64,000 nt of DNA from Dehalobacter sp. CP (GTDB lineage: Bacteria > Bacillota_B > Desulfitobacteriia > Desulfitobacteriales > Syntrophobotulaceae). Below the pieces are notes generated by a model, which saw nothing but the letters and a program-made list of their open reading frames with translations, was not told the origin of the DNA and did not search any database. Numbering within the stretch: the first letter of the stretch is position 1; every line of letters starts with the position of its first letter. Below are positions 26,207-36,055 of the stretch, in pieces. The stretch covers positions 1 to 64,000 of the forward strand of contig VMEE01000019.1 in NCBI GenBank assembly GCA_009910795.1, written 5' to 3'. Both the position numbers and the translations under genes were made by a program.

Positions 26207-26899
26207 ATGGAATACGATTTTTTTAATGAATTGACAAGAACAATTCCTGACACATTCTATCCCGTTGAAAAATTGCAAAGATTTGTCCATTTAGGAGTTG
26301 TGAAATCCTATGCCAAAGGAAGTGCCGTTATTTTACCAGGGGATGAGTGCATGCTAATCTATGTACTTTCGGGAAAAATCCAGCTCAACATGGTTACAGA
26401 GGAAGGTAGGCAAAGGTTGGTATATTTTTGCGGCAAAAATGGAGTCATGGATAGGATTTTTCAGCTGAATAATGATAATGCCTACGCGACTGCAATAGAA
26501 AAATGCAGAGTGTGTTTTTTTTCAAAGGAGCAGCTTTTAACAATTTTTCAAACTGACAGTGATTTATATTTTGAAATTATGAAAAATCTTTTTGCCAAAG
26601 GCATTTATTTTATGAAACAGACCGTTGAAATGGAATTATACAATCCTACGGTCAGAATTGTAAGACTTCTTTATGGTCTATGCATATCTAACGGAATACC
26701 AGTAGGGGATTCATATGAAGTCCGTCTTGAATTGTCTCAGAAACAAATTTCTGAAATATCAGGAGTCCATTTTGTTACAGTATCTAAAGTATTAGGATAT
26801 TTAATAAAGCAAAAAATTATTGAGAAAAAAAAAGGCAAAATCATTATCCATGATTTAGATAGATTAAAAGAGTTAACATTTGAAAAACGTCTTTTTTAA
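26207..26899 (+). CDS. rdhK: CRP/FNR-family regulator RdhK
   Basis: 230 aa, close paralogue of the minus-strand regulator at 22676 (IPDTFYPVEKLQRFVHLGVVKSYAKGSAV; C terminus HDLDRLKELTFEKRLF). Recognition segment ISEISGVHFVTVSKVLGYL. The ribosome binding region is an unusual run of seven G. It precedes rdhBA at 27149-28867 and a TTAGT-N4-ACTAA box. Confidence 0.88.
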   Translation: MEYDFFNELTRTIPDTFYPVEKLQRFVHLGVVKSYAKGSAVILPGDECMLIYVLSGKIQLNMVTEEGRQRLVYFCGKNGVMDRIFQLNNDNAYATAIEKCRVCFFSKEQLLTIFQTDSDLYFEIMKNLFAKGIYFMKQTVEMELYNPTVRIVRLLYGLCISNGIPVGDSYEVRLELSQKQISEISGVHFVTVSKVLGYLIKQKIIEKKKGKIIIHDLDRLKELTFEKRLF

Positions 26900-26946
26900 A
26901 GATAGTAACATATAGATACAAATTTTTCTAAAACACTATATCTGCA

Positions 26947-26990
26947 ATAAACAAACCCTCATGGATTTTTGTTCCTGAGGGTTTGTTTAT
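26947..26990 (+). terminator. Intrinsic terminator
   Basis: ATAAACAAACCCTCA with TGAGGGTTTGTTTAT. A near copy lies at 29006-29046 on the other side of the rdhBA unit. Confidence 0.75.
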
Positions 26991-27083
26991 TACAGATATC
27001 AAAAAATATAAATTTATTTATATTTTATTTATCGGATTTATAACTAATTACAGAAGGTGATGATACGAAAAATTTATTAATGC

Positions 27084-27097
27084 TTAGTTCATACTAA
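27084..27097. promoter_or_regulatory. Dehalobox-like site TTAGT-N4-ACTAA
   Basis: TTAGT-TCAT-ACTAA, a perfect inverted repeat 52 bases before rdhB. Confidence 0.7.
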
Positions 27098-27148
27098 AAT
27101 TCCTATCAAGTAAATCTTTAAAATTATATTAAAAGGGAGGTGAAGATA

Positions 27149-27460
27149 ATGGGTACATTCTTAATTTTTATTGCCGGTGTGTTATTTTTAGCGGGGATTC
27201 TTTTTATTAAACCTCGCGCCAAAAGGGACTTAATGTGGAAAACAGTACTGAACTGGGCCTTATATGTTATTTGGTATGCCATCACGTGGATGGGGGTTTC
27301 CTTTGTTTACATTAACGCATCGGTCGGCCATGTTAAAGCAACAAGTACGGCTATATTCCTGTTCTTAGGGATATCAGTGGTGCTTGCTGTCGTTCAGGCA
27401 CGGTTGCTAGGTTTTATCGGCGTGAAAAAAACGGGAAACGCAAGTTCACAACAAGCTTGA
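27149..27460 (+). CDS. rdhB: Membrane anchor RdhB
   Basis: 103 aa, three hydrophobic segments, [22 protein letters not shown] precedes ATG 27149 (MGTFLIFIAG); the in-frame GTG at 27140 is part of that site. The intact sister of the fragment at 24957. Confidence 0.88.
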   Translation: MGTFLIFIAGVLFLAGILFIKPRAKRDLMWKTVLNWALYVIWYAITWMGVSFVYINASVGHVKATSTAIFLFLGISVVLAVVQARLLGFIGVKKTGNASSQQA

Positions 27461-27475
27461 TTGGGAGGGAAAAAA

Positions 27476-28867
27476 TTGAGTAACGAACAAAAACAGCAGT
27501 TAAAGATAAACCGGAGAAATTTCCTGAAAGCCGGTGCTGCAGCTACTGCTATGGGAGTTGTTGGGGCGCTGACAGCACCTGCCAAGGTCGCCAGTGCGGC
27601 GGGCGAGACGTTTAAGTATACACCCGCACCCAAAGGTCAATGGTCCAAACTACATCCTGTTCATGATATGGGCAGCGTCTCACTTCGTTTTGTAGAACAA
27701 AACGACCAGTGGCTGGGAACTACTAAAATTGTCGGACCGATAAAGAGAACTAGCCAATACGACAGCGGGTTTGATCGTTGTGCTGAGGGAAAAGTCAGTG
27801 AAAGGGGACAATTGGGACTCTACAATCTTATACCCAAAGACCCCATGGCCATGGCGATAGTTATGAGCACCGCCCTACCGAAACCCCTCGTGGAAGGTCC
27901 TGTTGCTCCTGTGAAAACGGAAATCCCTGATCCAGAACAAATGTCGATGCATATCAAAGACCTGGCTTATTTTTTAAGAGCCGACGATGTGGGAATCGGC
28001 AAGATGCCGTCGTATGCTTACTATTCCGAAAAGGTAATATATGAACCGTTTCCCGGAAGAGAATTGTTAGAGTTGCCCAGGGAAAAGTGCGTCAAACCGA
28101 TGACTGAACCGGACATGCCATATGCTATTGTGGTTATGGTCGATCAGAATTTGAAAACAACGCTCGCTTCCACAGGTTATGATGCCATCAGCCTCTCCCA
28201 ATCTTTCCTGGGATATCATTCAACAGGAATGATTTCTGTTATCATCGCTCAATATATCAGAAATCTTGGTTATAACGCCCGGGCGCAATACGCTGTGGAT
28301 TATAACGCAAATATGCCTCCGGTTATTATAGCGGCAGGATTGGGTGAATTATCACGCACAGGTGAGTGTACCATTCATCCCCGTTTGGGATTCCGCCATA
28401 AGGTGGCTGCTATTACAACAGATTTGCCGCTTGCTCCGGATAAACCCGTTGATTTTGGCCTTCTTGACTTTTGCCGTATCTGTAAAAAATGTGCCGACAA
28501 TTGTCCTTCCGGCGCTATTTCACTCGATGATGATATGAAAGAAGTGAACGGTTACCTGCGTTGGACCACCAATGCAGACAAGTGTGCCGAATTCCGGGCA
28601 AGTAATGAAGAAGGTGCATCCTGCGGGAGATGCATGAAGGTCTGCCCGTGGAATTCGAAGGAAGATTCATGGTTCCACCAGGCGGGAACTTGGTTTGGAA
28701 GCCAGACTAAAACCTCTGCGTCGATGCTGAAAGCCATTGATGATATGTTTGGATATGGCACCGAGCAGATCGAGAAATATAAATGGTGGCTTGAGTGGCC
28801 GGAAAATTACAAACTGCCTCCCGTAAGCATTCTAATCGCGCCGCTGCCGTCTCATGGAGTTCTATAA
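27476..28867 (+). CDS. rdhA: Reductive dehalogenase RdhA (cpr-type) with Asp in place of pocket Asn
   Basis: 463 aa. The likely start is TTG 27476: GGGAGGG lies 6-8 bases before it and the product then begins (M)SNEQKQQ like its paralogues. Tat motif RRNFLKAG. Clusters [12 protein letters not shown] from Cys333 and [10 protein letters not shown]. The pocket Tyr (GYHS) and Arg (GFRHK) are present, but where every other cpr-type copy has Asn (for example HARNY) this one has Asp275 (AVDYN). The Asn is a catalytic-pocket residue in PceA, so the change may affect substrate or activity. A 12-residue C-terminal extension follows PPV. Confidence 0.9.
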   Translation: MSNEQKQQLKINRRNFLKAGAAATAMGVVGALTAPAKVASAAGETFKYTPAPKGQWSKLHPVHDMGSVSLRFVEQNDQWLGTTKIVGPIKRTSQYDSGFDRCAEGKVSERGQLGLYNLIPKDPMAMAIVMSTALPKPLVEGPVAPVKTEIPDPEQMSMHIKDLAYFLRADDVGIGKMPSYAYYSEKVIYEPFPGRELLELPREKCVKPMTEPDMPYAIVVMVDQNLKTTLASTGYDAISLSQSFLGYHSTGMISVIIAQYIRNLGYNARAQYAVDYNANMPPVIIAAGLGELSRTGECTIHPRLGFRHKVAAITTDLPLAPDKPVDFGLLDFCRICKKCADNCPSGAISLDDDMKEVNGYLRWTTNADKCAEFRASNEEGASCGRCMKVCPWNSKEDSWFHQAGTWFGSQTKTSASMLKAIDDMFGYGTEQIEKYKWWLEWPENYKLPPVSILIAPLPSHGVL

Positions 28868-28910
28868 ACTTTAATTTTCCAAAGGTATCTCTGAAAAATT
28901 AATGAATGCA

Positions 28911-28965
28911 ATAAAAAAGCTGTTGTACGACGAACGAAAAAGCTGGGCGTCAACAGCTTTTTTAT
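28911..28965 (+). terminator. Intrinsic terminator of rdhBA
   Basis: ATAAAAAAGCTGTTG with CAACAGCTTTTTTAT, long loop, 3' T run. Confidence 0.78.
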
Positions 28966-29005
28966 ATCGAGACTGAGTTAAGAATATGTGCAGAAGTTAT
29001 TGATA

Positions 29006-29046
29006 GACAAACCCTCATGGATTTTTATTCATGAGGGTTCGTTTAT
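29006..29046 (+). terminator. Second terminator, near copy of 26947-26990
   Basis: ACAAACCCTCAT with ATGAGGGTTCGT, then TTTATTT. Its duplication on both sides of the rdhBA unit suggests a past recombination joint. Confidence 0.65.
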
Positions 29047-29177
29047 TTCAGAAAAATGATCTGAATTATACTTTATGCAAACAAATTATACTTTTTTAGA
29101 ATATGGTGGATCAAAATATGATAGAATTTTAATATGATGTGGATTCGGTGAAAATCTTGGTGAAGGGGGAAAAGTGG

Positions 29178-29864
29178 ATGGAAGAAAACGAAAAATGTGG
29201 AGGGGCTATTCCGGATACATTTTTTGAAGTTGAAAGGTTGCAGGAATTTATTAATTTGGGGACTGTAAAGACTTATGCTAAAGGCAGTGCTGTCATGTGG
29301 CCGGGAGACAAATGTTCTTCACTCATCTATGTGGTCTCCGGAAGGCTAAGAGTAAATAAGCTACTCGATGACGGCAGGGAAAGGCTTGTTTACTTTACCG
29401 GAAAACATGGCTTAGTGGGCAAGTTATACGAGACCTGCAATGATAGTTATGCGATCGCGCTTGAAGACAGTAAGGTTTGTTTCTTCTCAAAAGAACAGCT
29501 TAAAAAAATTTTCAGCTTGAATGATGAAATCCCCTTCGACATCATAAGAAACTACTTATCAAAAACTTCTTATTACATGAAGCAAGCTGCAGAGATAGAT
29601 TATTTCAATCCAGCAGTCAGGATCGTCAGGCTGTTTTATGAACTCTATATTGCCAATGGCGTAAAAACCGGTGATCATTATGAAATTAACATTCAATTAT
29701 CTCTAGAGAATATTTCTGAAATAACGGGGACGCATTATGTCACCGCTTCCAAAGTAATAGGCTGGTTAAGAAAAAATAAAGTGATGGAAAAAAAGAGAAA
29801 AAAAATTATCATTTATGATGCAGAAAAACTGAAAATGATGACTCAGGGGACACATGTTTTTTAA
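29178..29864 (+). CDS. rdhK: CRP/FNR-family regulator RdhK
   Basis: 228 aa, opening IPDTFFEVERLQEF. Recognition segment ISEITGTHYVTASKVIGWL has Ala where others have Val or Ser. Start ATG 29178 follows AAGGGGGA; an in-frame start at 29139 lacks a ribosome binding site. It is convergent with the truncated rdhT and probably serves rdhBA at 30508. Confidence 0.86.
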   Translation: MEENEKCGGAIPDTFFEVERLQEFINLGTVKTYAKGSAVMWPGDKCSSLIYVVSGRLRVNKLLDDGRERLVYFTGKHGLVGKLYETCNDSYAIALEDSKVCFFSKEQLKKIFSLNDEIPFDIIRNYLSKTSYYMKQAAEIDYFNPAVRIVRLFYELYIANGVKTGDHYEINIQLSLENISEITGTHYVTASKVIGWLRKNKVMEKKRKKIIIYDAEKLKMMTQGTHVF

Positions 29865-29898
29865 TCGTCTAAATCCTTAGCAATTATTTTGCTGTTAT

Positions 29899-30240
29899 TT
29901 AACGTTCAATCGGATTGTTTTGGGAAATCATAATGTCCATTTCAAAGCACTCGCCCTCTTTTTTTCCGAGGGCGTTTTTAAATTGTTCTTGGAGCTTCGG
30001 GTCACCGAGGGTATATTTAAAATCTGCCATACATAATTCCGGGACAATTTGCCTCTCATAATGTGCATTTACTGAGACGATGATTTCGTCACCTATGGAA
30101 ATAGGCTTATTTTTTTTTGCCCATCGGTAGGACATGTTAGAAATTGCTTCGGTTACAGCAGTGTCCAGATCAGCCTCTGAAAACATAGGTTCAGGTCTAA
30201 TATTTAAGCCCTTATATTGCCCCAATTGAAATTGATGCAT
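29899..30240 (-). pseudogene. rdhT: Truncated trigger-factor-like RdhT
   Basis: 113 codons matching the first third of the RdhT at 51240-52184 (MHQFQLGQYKGLNIRPEP; GDEIIVSV; YTLGDPKLQEQFKNALGKKEGE), then a stop after SQNNPIER where the full-length proteins run on for 200 residues. The whole chaperone body is missing. It is convergent with rdhK, like the two intact rdhT genes, so the arrangement is old and the truncation recent. A residual peptide could be made but is unlikely to work. Confidence 0.8.
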
Positions 30241-30405
30241 TTTTCAGAACCATCCTTTTTGTACGCGTTATCAGTACGCGTTATCATACCTATTGTAACA
30301 AACGGGATCTCTCATATTTTTAGCAGGAATTAAAATTCAGATATCTATATGAACGGATGTTGTAATCTATCAGAAAGACTTCACGAAGAATGAAAATAAT
30401 CAAAT

Positions 30406-30419
30406 TTAGCACTAGCTAA
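30406..30419. promoter_or_regulatory. Dehalobox-like site TTAGC-N4-GCTAA
   Basis: TTAGC-ACTA-GCTAA, a perfect inverted repeat (16 bases counting one extra pair on each side) between the divergent rdhT remnant and rdhB. Confidence 0.72.
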
Positions 30420-30507
30420 AGTTTTTGGGTATTCAGTTTGGTACTTTTAGTTTAGTGGTAGTGAATGTACGTACAAAAAACTACAAAATTTTATGGAGGT
30501 GGGTCTT

Positions 30508-30825
30508 TTGGGCGTATTCTTAGTTTTTATTGGCGGAATTGCTTTCTTAGCCGGTATTTTAGCGCTAAAACCATTTATGAAACGCGAAAATAAAATAATG
30601 ACGGTCCTCAACTGGTCTCTTTATGTCATTTGGTACTTGATTACATGTACAGGCATCTCATTTGTTTTTCTGAATAGCCGTGTTGGTCACGTCAAAGCTA
30701 CAAGTACGGGAATATTCTTATTCTTTGGTCTGTCCATTATCTTTGCGGTTATTCTGGCGAGGCTCCTGGGTTTCCTCGGGAAAAATGGATTAAGCCTAAT
30801 GAAACAAATGAAGGAGGCAAAATAG
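30508..30825 (+). CDS. rdhB: Membrane anchor RdhB
   Basis: 105 aa, diverged from the other copies ([14 protein letters not shown] in place of [30 protein letters not shown]). The start is probably TTG 30508, behind GGAGGTG, aligning with the MGT start of others; an ATG at 30493 overlaps the ribosome binding site. Three hydrophobic segments. It ends 2 bases before rdhA. Confidence 0.86.
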   Translation: MGVFLVFIGGIAFLAGILALKPFMKRENKIMTVLNWSLYVIWYLITCTGISFVFLNSRVGHVKATSTGIFLFFGLSIIFAVILARLLGFLGKNGLSLMKQMKEAK

Positions 30826-30827
30826 TC

Positions 30828-32207
30828 ATGTCAAAAAATCTTGCTGATGATAGAAACCAACAGCAGGGCCTTCAGATGAACCGTCGCAAGTTTCTGAAGG
30901 CCGGTGCAGCAGCGGCGGTTACCATGGGACTTATGGGCACGGTTGGCACGATGCCTGCTGTTGCTGCTGAGGCGGCTGTAGGTTCAAGCGTTACAGTAAA
31001 TGGTGCGAGATCTAAGCTAAAGCCCACCGGACAATATGGCTCTGCTTCGGTCAAATTTGCTACATTTAATAATGAATGGCTTGGCACGACAAAGCTCGTT
31101 GGCGAGGTCAAAAATATCAGCGAAGCAGAGACAGGGTTTTCACGGGCCGGTCGTGGCTTATACGGAAAAGAGTCTCAAATTGGCAGGGGGTACTTTATTA
31201 GAAAAGATCCTGCCGGGGCAGCCGAACACGATACTTTAATGATCTTGGCAACAGAACCGGCAGTCCAAGGTAAAGTGTCCCCAGTCAAACTGAATATTCC
31301 TGATCCGGAGCAAATGTCCCAGAACATCAAGGACTTTGCGTACTTCCTGCGGGCCGACGAGGTAGGAATCGGTAAAATGCCGGATTTTGCCTGGTATTCT
31401 CATAAGGTCACGGATCAGCATGCTTTGGCAGTGAACGATCTTGAGAAAGCACTTACTCCTGTGACAGACAGATTACCGTACGTTATTACGGTCATGGTCG
31501 ACCAAAACTTAGAGACAATGTTGGCCTCTACCGGGTATGATCAGATCAGCGGCGCCCAATCCTTTTTAGGATACCATACTACCGGTGTTATTGCTGTCGT
31601 CTTAGCCAATTATATTCGTAATCTTGGCTATAATGCCAGGGCACATCATGCCAGAAACTACAAGGCCGTTATGACACCGTGTCTTATTTCAGCCGGACTA
31701 GGTGAATTATCCAGAACAGGAGACTGCTCCATCCATCCGCGTTTAGGATTCCGCCACAAAGTAGCTGCGGTTACAACGGATTTGCCGTTGGCCCCGGACC
31801 AACCGATTGATTTTGGTCTGCAGGACTTTTGTAGGGTATGTAAAAAATGTGCGGACAATTGTCCCTCGGGTGCCATCACCCAGGATACAGAGCCGGTTGA
31901 GTATAACGGCTATTTGCGTTGGAACAGTAACATGGAAATATGTGCGAAATTCCGGACGACAAATAAAGAAGGCTCTTCCTGCGGCCGGTGCATGAAGGTA
32001 TGCCCGTGGAATACAAAAGAGGAGTCTTGGTTCCATGCTGCCGGAGTATGGATCGGCAGCCATGGGCAAGCCTCATCCAAACTGCTTAAAGGCATGGATG
32101 ATATGTTTGGCTATGGTACCGAACAAATTGATAAGTACAAGTGGTGGCTGGAGTGGCCGGAATTGTGGGCTACGCCTGAAAAGATGCCAGGCCTTGTAAA
32201 ATACTAA
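30828..32207 (+). CDS. rdhA: Reductive dehalogenase RdhA (cpr-type)
   Basis: 459 aa. Tat motif RRKFLKAG near residue 19, with a long Ala-rich h-region. Clusters [12 protein letters not shown] from Cys335 and [10 protein letters not shown]. Pocket Tyr (GYHT), Asn (HARN) and Arg (GFRHK) present. It has NIKDF at the PDPEQMSQ motif where most copies have HIKD, a feature shared with the rdhA at 33811; the two are neighbours and closest relatives. GGAGG precedes the ATG. Confidence 0.93.
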   Translation: MSKNLADDRNQQQGLQMNRRKFLKAGAAAAVTMGLMGTVGTMPAVAAEAAVGSSVTVNGARSKLKPTGQYGSASVKFATFNNEWLGTTKLVGEVKNISEAETGFSRAGRGLYGKESQIGRGYFIRKDPAGAAEHDTLMILATEPAVQGKVSPVKLNIPDPEQMSQNIKDFAYFLRADEVGIGKMPDFAWYSHKVTDQHALAVNDLEKALTPVTDRLPYVITVMVDQNLETMLASTGYDQISGAQSFLGYHTTGVIAVVLANYIRNLGYNARAHHARNYKAVMTPCLISAGLGELSRTGDCSIHPRLGFRHKVAAVTTDLPLAPDQPIDFGLQDFCRVCKKCADNCPSGAITQDTEPVEYNGYLRWNSNMEICAKFRTTNKEGSSCGRCMKVCPWNTKEESWFHAAGVWIGSHGQASSKLLKGMDDMFGYGTEQIDKYKWWLEWPELWATPEKMPGLVKY

Positions 32208-32283
32208 TCGCCGTATTTTAACCATCCAATAATCACCTAATAATATTCAATAAATAATTAACCGCGATATACCAAATCAAATT

Positions 32284-32335
32284 AAGGAGTGACGCTAACT
32301 ACATATTTTAGTAGTTAGCATCACTCCTTTTTTCT
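32284..32335 (+). terminator. Intrinsic terminator of rdhBA
   Basis: AAGGAGTGACGCTAACTAC with GTAGTTAGCATCACTCCTT (one bulge), then TTTTTT. The rest of the gap to 32633 is AT-rich apart from the possible box at 32524. Confidence 0.85.
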
Positions 32336-32523
32336 TTGAATCAAAATATAACTAACCAATCAATGATCCTAATAAGCAATCTTAACAAACCTTCGTACAT
32401 AAAGTTGTCGTGAATTAAATCATACAAAGAAATTTTATTATATAATATTTGTGCTATCTTTTCACTCTTAAAGACAATGAACTTATCAATTTAATATTTT
32501 AGCACAGACGATTCAAAATAATC

Positions 32524-32537
32524 TTAATGTATGTAAA
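32524..32537. promoter_or_regulatory. Possible box TTAAT-N4-GTAAA upstream of rdhK
   Basis: TTAAT-GTAT-GTAAA, about 100 bases before the regulator. A similar TTAAT-ATAT-GCAAA lies at 35368. One half matches the dehalobox. Confidence 0.35.
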
Positions 32538-32633
32538 CAAATTAAAGATTTTTAGAGAATGGAGGGATGAAATATGGGGAAAATTGAATATTAATCTCTG
32601 GTAAAGAAAGTTGATAAGGGGGAAAAGAAGGGG

Positions 32634-33347
32634 ATGGAAAACTTCGGAAAGTGTGGAGCAATTGTACCCGATACCTTTTATCCTGTTCCAAAATTACAGG
32701 ACTATGTCCACTTGGGAACAGTAAAATCTTTTGCCAAGGGCAGTACCGTGGTTTTTCCGGGAGAAGAGCCACATGCAATCATTTATGTATTAAGCGGTAA
32801 GATAAGAGTTGACTTGGTTTTTGATGATGACCGGGAAAGATTAATGTATTTTGCCGGCATGCATACTTTTGTAGGGAGGTTATTTGAAACATATCATAAT
32901 CTTCATATTATTGCGATGGAAGATAGCAAGGTCTGCTTATTAAATGAAGAGCAGCTTGCAAGAATTTTCCGTGAGGACCAACAAATTATTTTCGATGTGA
33001 TAAGAAACTATCTTTCTAAAACATCTTATTACATGAGGCAAGTCGCCGAGATGGATTATTTTAATCCGGCAGTTCGAGTCATACGGCTGCTGTATGAACT
33101 TTGTAATTCGAAAGGTACAGCAGAGGCTAATTATTGTGAAGTAAATAATGACTTATCTTTAACGAGTATTTCAGAAATTACCGGGGCCCACTATGTAACC
33201 GTCTCCAAAGCATTAGGTTACTTAAAAAGACATCATATTTTGGAAAAAAAGAGGGAGAAAATATTTGTTTATGATATGGAAAAACTTAAAATGTTGACAC
33301 ATGAAACGCATATTTTTACCGGTCATGAAAGTAATCCTGTTTCATGA
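32634..33347 (+). CDS. rdhK: CRP/FNR-family regulator RdhK
   Basis: 237 aa, opening IVPDTFYPVPKLQDY. Recognition segment ISEITGAHYVTVSKALGYL has Ala in place of the usual Val. GAAGGGG precedes the ATG. It is close in sequence to the regulator at 29178 (SKTSYYMRQVAEMDYFNPAVRV), matching the close kinship of the rdhA genes downstream of each; regulator and target appear to have been duplicated together. Confidence 0.88.
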   Translation: MENFGKCGAIVPDTFYPVPKLQDYVHLGTVKSFAKGSTVVFPGEEPHAIIYVLSGKIRVDLVFDDDRERLMYFAGMHTFVGRLFETYHNLHIIAMEDSKVCLLNEEQLARIFREDQQIIFDVIRNYLSKTSYYMRQVAEMDYFNPAVRVIRLLYELCNSKGTAEANYCEVNNDLSLTSISEITGAHYVTVSKALGYLKRHHILEKKREKIFVYDMEKLKMLTHETHIFTGHESNPVS

Positions 33348-33486
33348 TAACGATGATGATAAATTTAAAAAAATATCTTAAAAAGGATATAGATTTAATC
33401 CACGACATAAATTGAGCGATACTGATTTAATACAATGTACCTGTAACGATTTAATTTCCACTTGGAAAAGGGGAGGTGAAAAAGCT

Positions 33487-33792
33487 ATGGGTACATTTTT
33501 AGTCTTTTTAGCGGGTCTGTTATTTCTTGCCGGTATTCTTTTTATTAAGCCTCGCGCCCAAAAGGAGCTGAGGTGGAAAACGATCCTTAACTGGAGCCTG
33601 TATGTTGTATGGTATGGGATAACCTGGATCGGGATTTCCTTTATTTTCATCAATGCCTCAGTCGGGCATGTCAAAGCAACAAGCACGGCAATATTCCTGT
33701 TCCTGGGGATATCGGTAGTGCTTGCAGTTGTCCTGGCCCGTTTACTCGGTTTCATTGGTGCTAAGAAAAAGGAAACTACATTACAAGCTTAA
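33487..33792 (+). CDS. rdhB: Membrane anchor RdhB
   Basis: 101 aa, [14 protein letters not shown], three hydrophobic segments. GGGAGGTG precedes ATG 33487; the frame is open upstream but without a site. Eighteen bases before rdhA. Confidence 0.88.
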   Translation: MGTFLVFLAGLLFLAGILFIKPRAQKELRWKTILNWSLYVVWYGITWIGISFIFINASVGHVKATSTAIFLFLGISVVLAVVLARLLGFIGAKKKETTLQA

Positions 33793-33810
33793 CAGGGGGG
33801 TGATAAAAAA

Positions 33811-35175
33811 ATGGAGAATAACGGTCAGAAAAAAGAGTTGCAAATCAACCGCAGAAATTTTCTAAAAGCAGGGGCTGCTGCAGCAGTAACGATGGGAATT
33901 ATGGGCACAATAGGTACGAAAACTGCTGTTGCTGCTGAGGCTGCTGTTGGATCAAGCGCTGCCAGAAATGGAGCACAATCTAAATTAAAACCCAGTGGAC
34001 AATATGGAGCAGCAAAAGTCAAATTAGCTCAATACAATAATGAATGGCTTGGCACCTCGAAGATCGTTGGTGAAATCAAAAATATAAGTGAAGCGGAAGC
34101 AGGATTTTCACAGGCTGGCCGCGGCTTATACGGCCCTGAAGCCCAACGAGGCAGGATGTATTTTGTTAGAAAGGCTCCAGAAGGAGCTGCTGAGAATGAT
34201 ACTTTAGTGATTTTGGCCACAGAGGCTGCAGTGCAAGGCAAAGTATCTCCTGTTAAACTGAGCATTCCTGATCCGGAACAAATGTCTCAAAACATCAAAG
34301 ACTTTGCCTATTACCTGCGGGCCGATGAAGTTGGAATTGGCCGTATGCCGGAGTATGCTTGGTATTCGGATAAGATTACAAATCCAAAAGCGTTGGCAAT
34401 GAATGATGTTGCCAATGCAGTTACGCCGGTAACGGACAGACTTCCTTACGTCATCGTCGTTGCGATTGACCAACATCTGGAGACGATGCTAGCGTCTACA
34501 GGGTATGATTCAATCAGTATTGCGCAATCGTTTAGGGGTTACCATGCTACCGGTGTCGTTGCTGTCACACTTGCTAACTACATTCGTAGCCTTGGCTACA
34601 ATGCCCGGGCTCATCACGCCCGCAATTATAAAGCAGTTATGACTCCTTGCGTCATTGCCGCCGGTCTTGGCGAATTCTCCAGAACGGGCGACTGCGCTAT
34701 TCATCCACGCTTAGGATTCCGTCATAAAGTTGCCGCTGTTACGACGGATTTGCCGCTGCTTCCCGATCAACCCATTGATTTTGGTCTGCAAGACTTTTGC
34801 AAGGTATGCAAAAAGTGTGCGGACAATTGTCCGGCCGGCGCCATTACCCAGGATGCCGATCCTATTGAGTATAACGGTTATCTGCGCTGGAACAGTGACT
34901 TTAAAAAATGTACCATATTCCGTACAACGAATGAAGAAGGCGCTTCCTGCGGCCGCTGTATGAAGGTTTGTCCCTGGAACACGAAAGAGGCATCCTGGTT
35001 CCATGATGCTGGGGTATGGATCGGTAGTTCTGGAGAAACTTTATCTACGTTGCTCAAGTCCATGGATGATATGTTCGGGTACGGTACTGAGCAAGTTGAA
35101 AAGTACAAGTGGTGGCTGGAGTGGCCGGAACTTTGGCCTACCCCTGAAGTACTGCCAGGCCTTCAAAAATACTAA
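33811..35175 (+). CDS. rdhA: Reductive dehalogenase RdhA (cpr-type)
   Basis: 454 aa, sister of the rdhA at 30828. Tat motif RRNFLKAG near residue 13. Clusters [12 protein letters not shown] from Cys330 and [10 protein letters not shown]. Pocket Tyr (GYHA), Asn (HARN) and Arg (GFRHK) present. The ribosome binding site is a GGGGGG run 11 bases before the ATG. The mature parts differ mainly between residues 100 and 210. Confidence 0.93.
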   Translation: MENNGQKKELQINRRNFLKAGAAAAVTMGIMGTIGTKTAVAAEAAVGSSAARNGAQSKLKPSGQYGAAKVKLAQYNNEWLGTSKIVGEIKNISEAEAGFSQAGRGLYGPEAQRGRMYFVRKAPEGAAENDTLVILATEAAVQGKVSPVKLSIPDPEQMSQNIKDFAYYLRADEVGIGRMPEYAWYSDKITNPKALAMNDVANAVTPVTDRLPYVIVVAIDQHLETMLASTGYDSISIAQSFRGYHATGVVAVTLANYIRSLGYNARAHHARNYKAVMTPCVIAAGLGEFSRTGDCAIHPRLGFRHKVAAVTTDLPLLPDQPIDFGLQDFCKVCKKCADNCPAGAITQDADPIEYNGYLRWNSDFKKCTIFRTTNEEGASCGRCMKVCPWNTKEASWFHDAGVWIGSSGETLSTLLKSMDDMFGYGTEQVEKYKWWLEWPELWPTPEVLPGLQKY

Positions 35176-35250
35176 TCTATGGCCCTGGCATTCTGACGCA
35201 TTAATGATGGCCAATAAATAATAAACATTAATAAAGAGCAGATTAACTAT

Positions 35251-35297
35251 GGAGTATTGCTAAACTACTAATTTAAGTAGCTTAGGATACTCCTTTT
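35251..35297 (+). terminator. Intrinsic terminator of rdhBA
   Basis: GGAGTAT/ATACTCC with inner CTAA/TTAG and CTAC/GTAG, then TTTT. Loosely related to 32284-32335. Confidence 0.72.
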
Positions 35298-35299
35298 AT

Positions 35300-35852
35300 T
35301 ATGGTTACGTTAGTTTTATCAGTTGTCCCATTACTCTGCATTTTAACAGGGATATAGTTTTAAAACTTTAATATATGCAAATAAAATTGAAATTTTTTAT
35401 AAATATTGGGCAATATTGAGGTGTGTATTGATTTTTAAACCGTAAAAAATGTTATCACGGTTTAAACAATTGATCCTTCTTACTATTGTATAGTAAACAC
35501 ATAAGATTAGTTTGAACATTTTCAATTTTACTCATATATTTGTTGACCTTTGAATTAATATTAAATGCAACACTTCTAGAAACCTTTTATATCAGTGCAT
35601 GATACTACCGCGTTCAATAAGTTGAAAGATGTTTAAAATGACGTGCGGATGTGGTATTATTTTTTGAGCCATAGATGAAACCTCCGTATGTCATTTGATT
35701 AGACACCAAGATTGTACTCGGTTTCATGTTATGGTTTTATTGTTTTATGTGTTGTATTTGATTCTACAATCAATCATAAATTTGTTAACGGATCAGGATA
35801 TAAATAAATTCAATAGTTGTAATAAAATAATTAAGAAAGGAGAAATGGAAAC
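35300..35852. other. Gene-free AT-rich interval
   Basis: No supported gene. It holds a TTAAT-ATAT-GCAAA motif at 35368-35381. A 26-codon minus-strand ORF (35592-35672, MAQKIIPHPHV...) lies behind GGAGG and is too short to identify. Confidence 0.4.
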
Positions 35853-35891
35853 ATGAAGTCAGATCTGAATCAAAGAATACCAGATACGTAA
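35853..35891 (+). pseudogene. rdhK: 5' remnant of an rdhK
   Basis: AAAGGAG and an ATG lead into MKSDLNQRIPDT and then TAA. The IPDT is where every regulator of this class begins its conserved opening (IPDTFYPV). The frame dies at that point and no further homology follows, so this is the front end of a deleted gene that kept its ribosome binding site. Confidence 0.6.
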
Positions 35892-36055
35892 TGATAATTA
35901 GAGAAATATTTATTATTTTTTATGGAATTGTTATCATTTTAGCTATTAAACAAAACAATTTGTTAATTGCCACAAGAACTTATACATTTATTATGATTCT
36001 GACCTCTTTTTGGAAAGTGAAAATATTTAATCAATCCTAAAAATGGGGTGTAAAA

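Noticed and set aside
35592..35672. 26-codon minus-strand ORF MAQKIIPHPHV... with a good ribosome binding site
   Set aside because: Too short to assign; possibly the front of a lost transposase, but no terminal repeats or further homology were seen.
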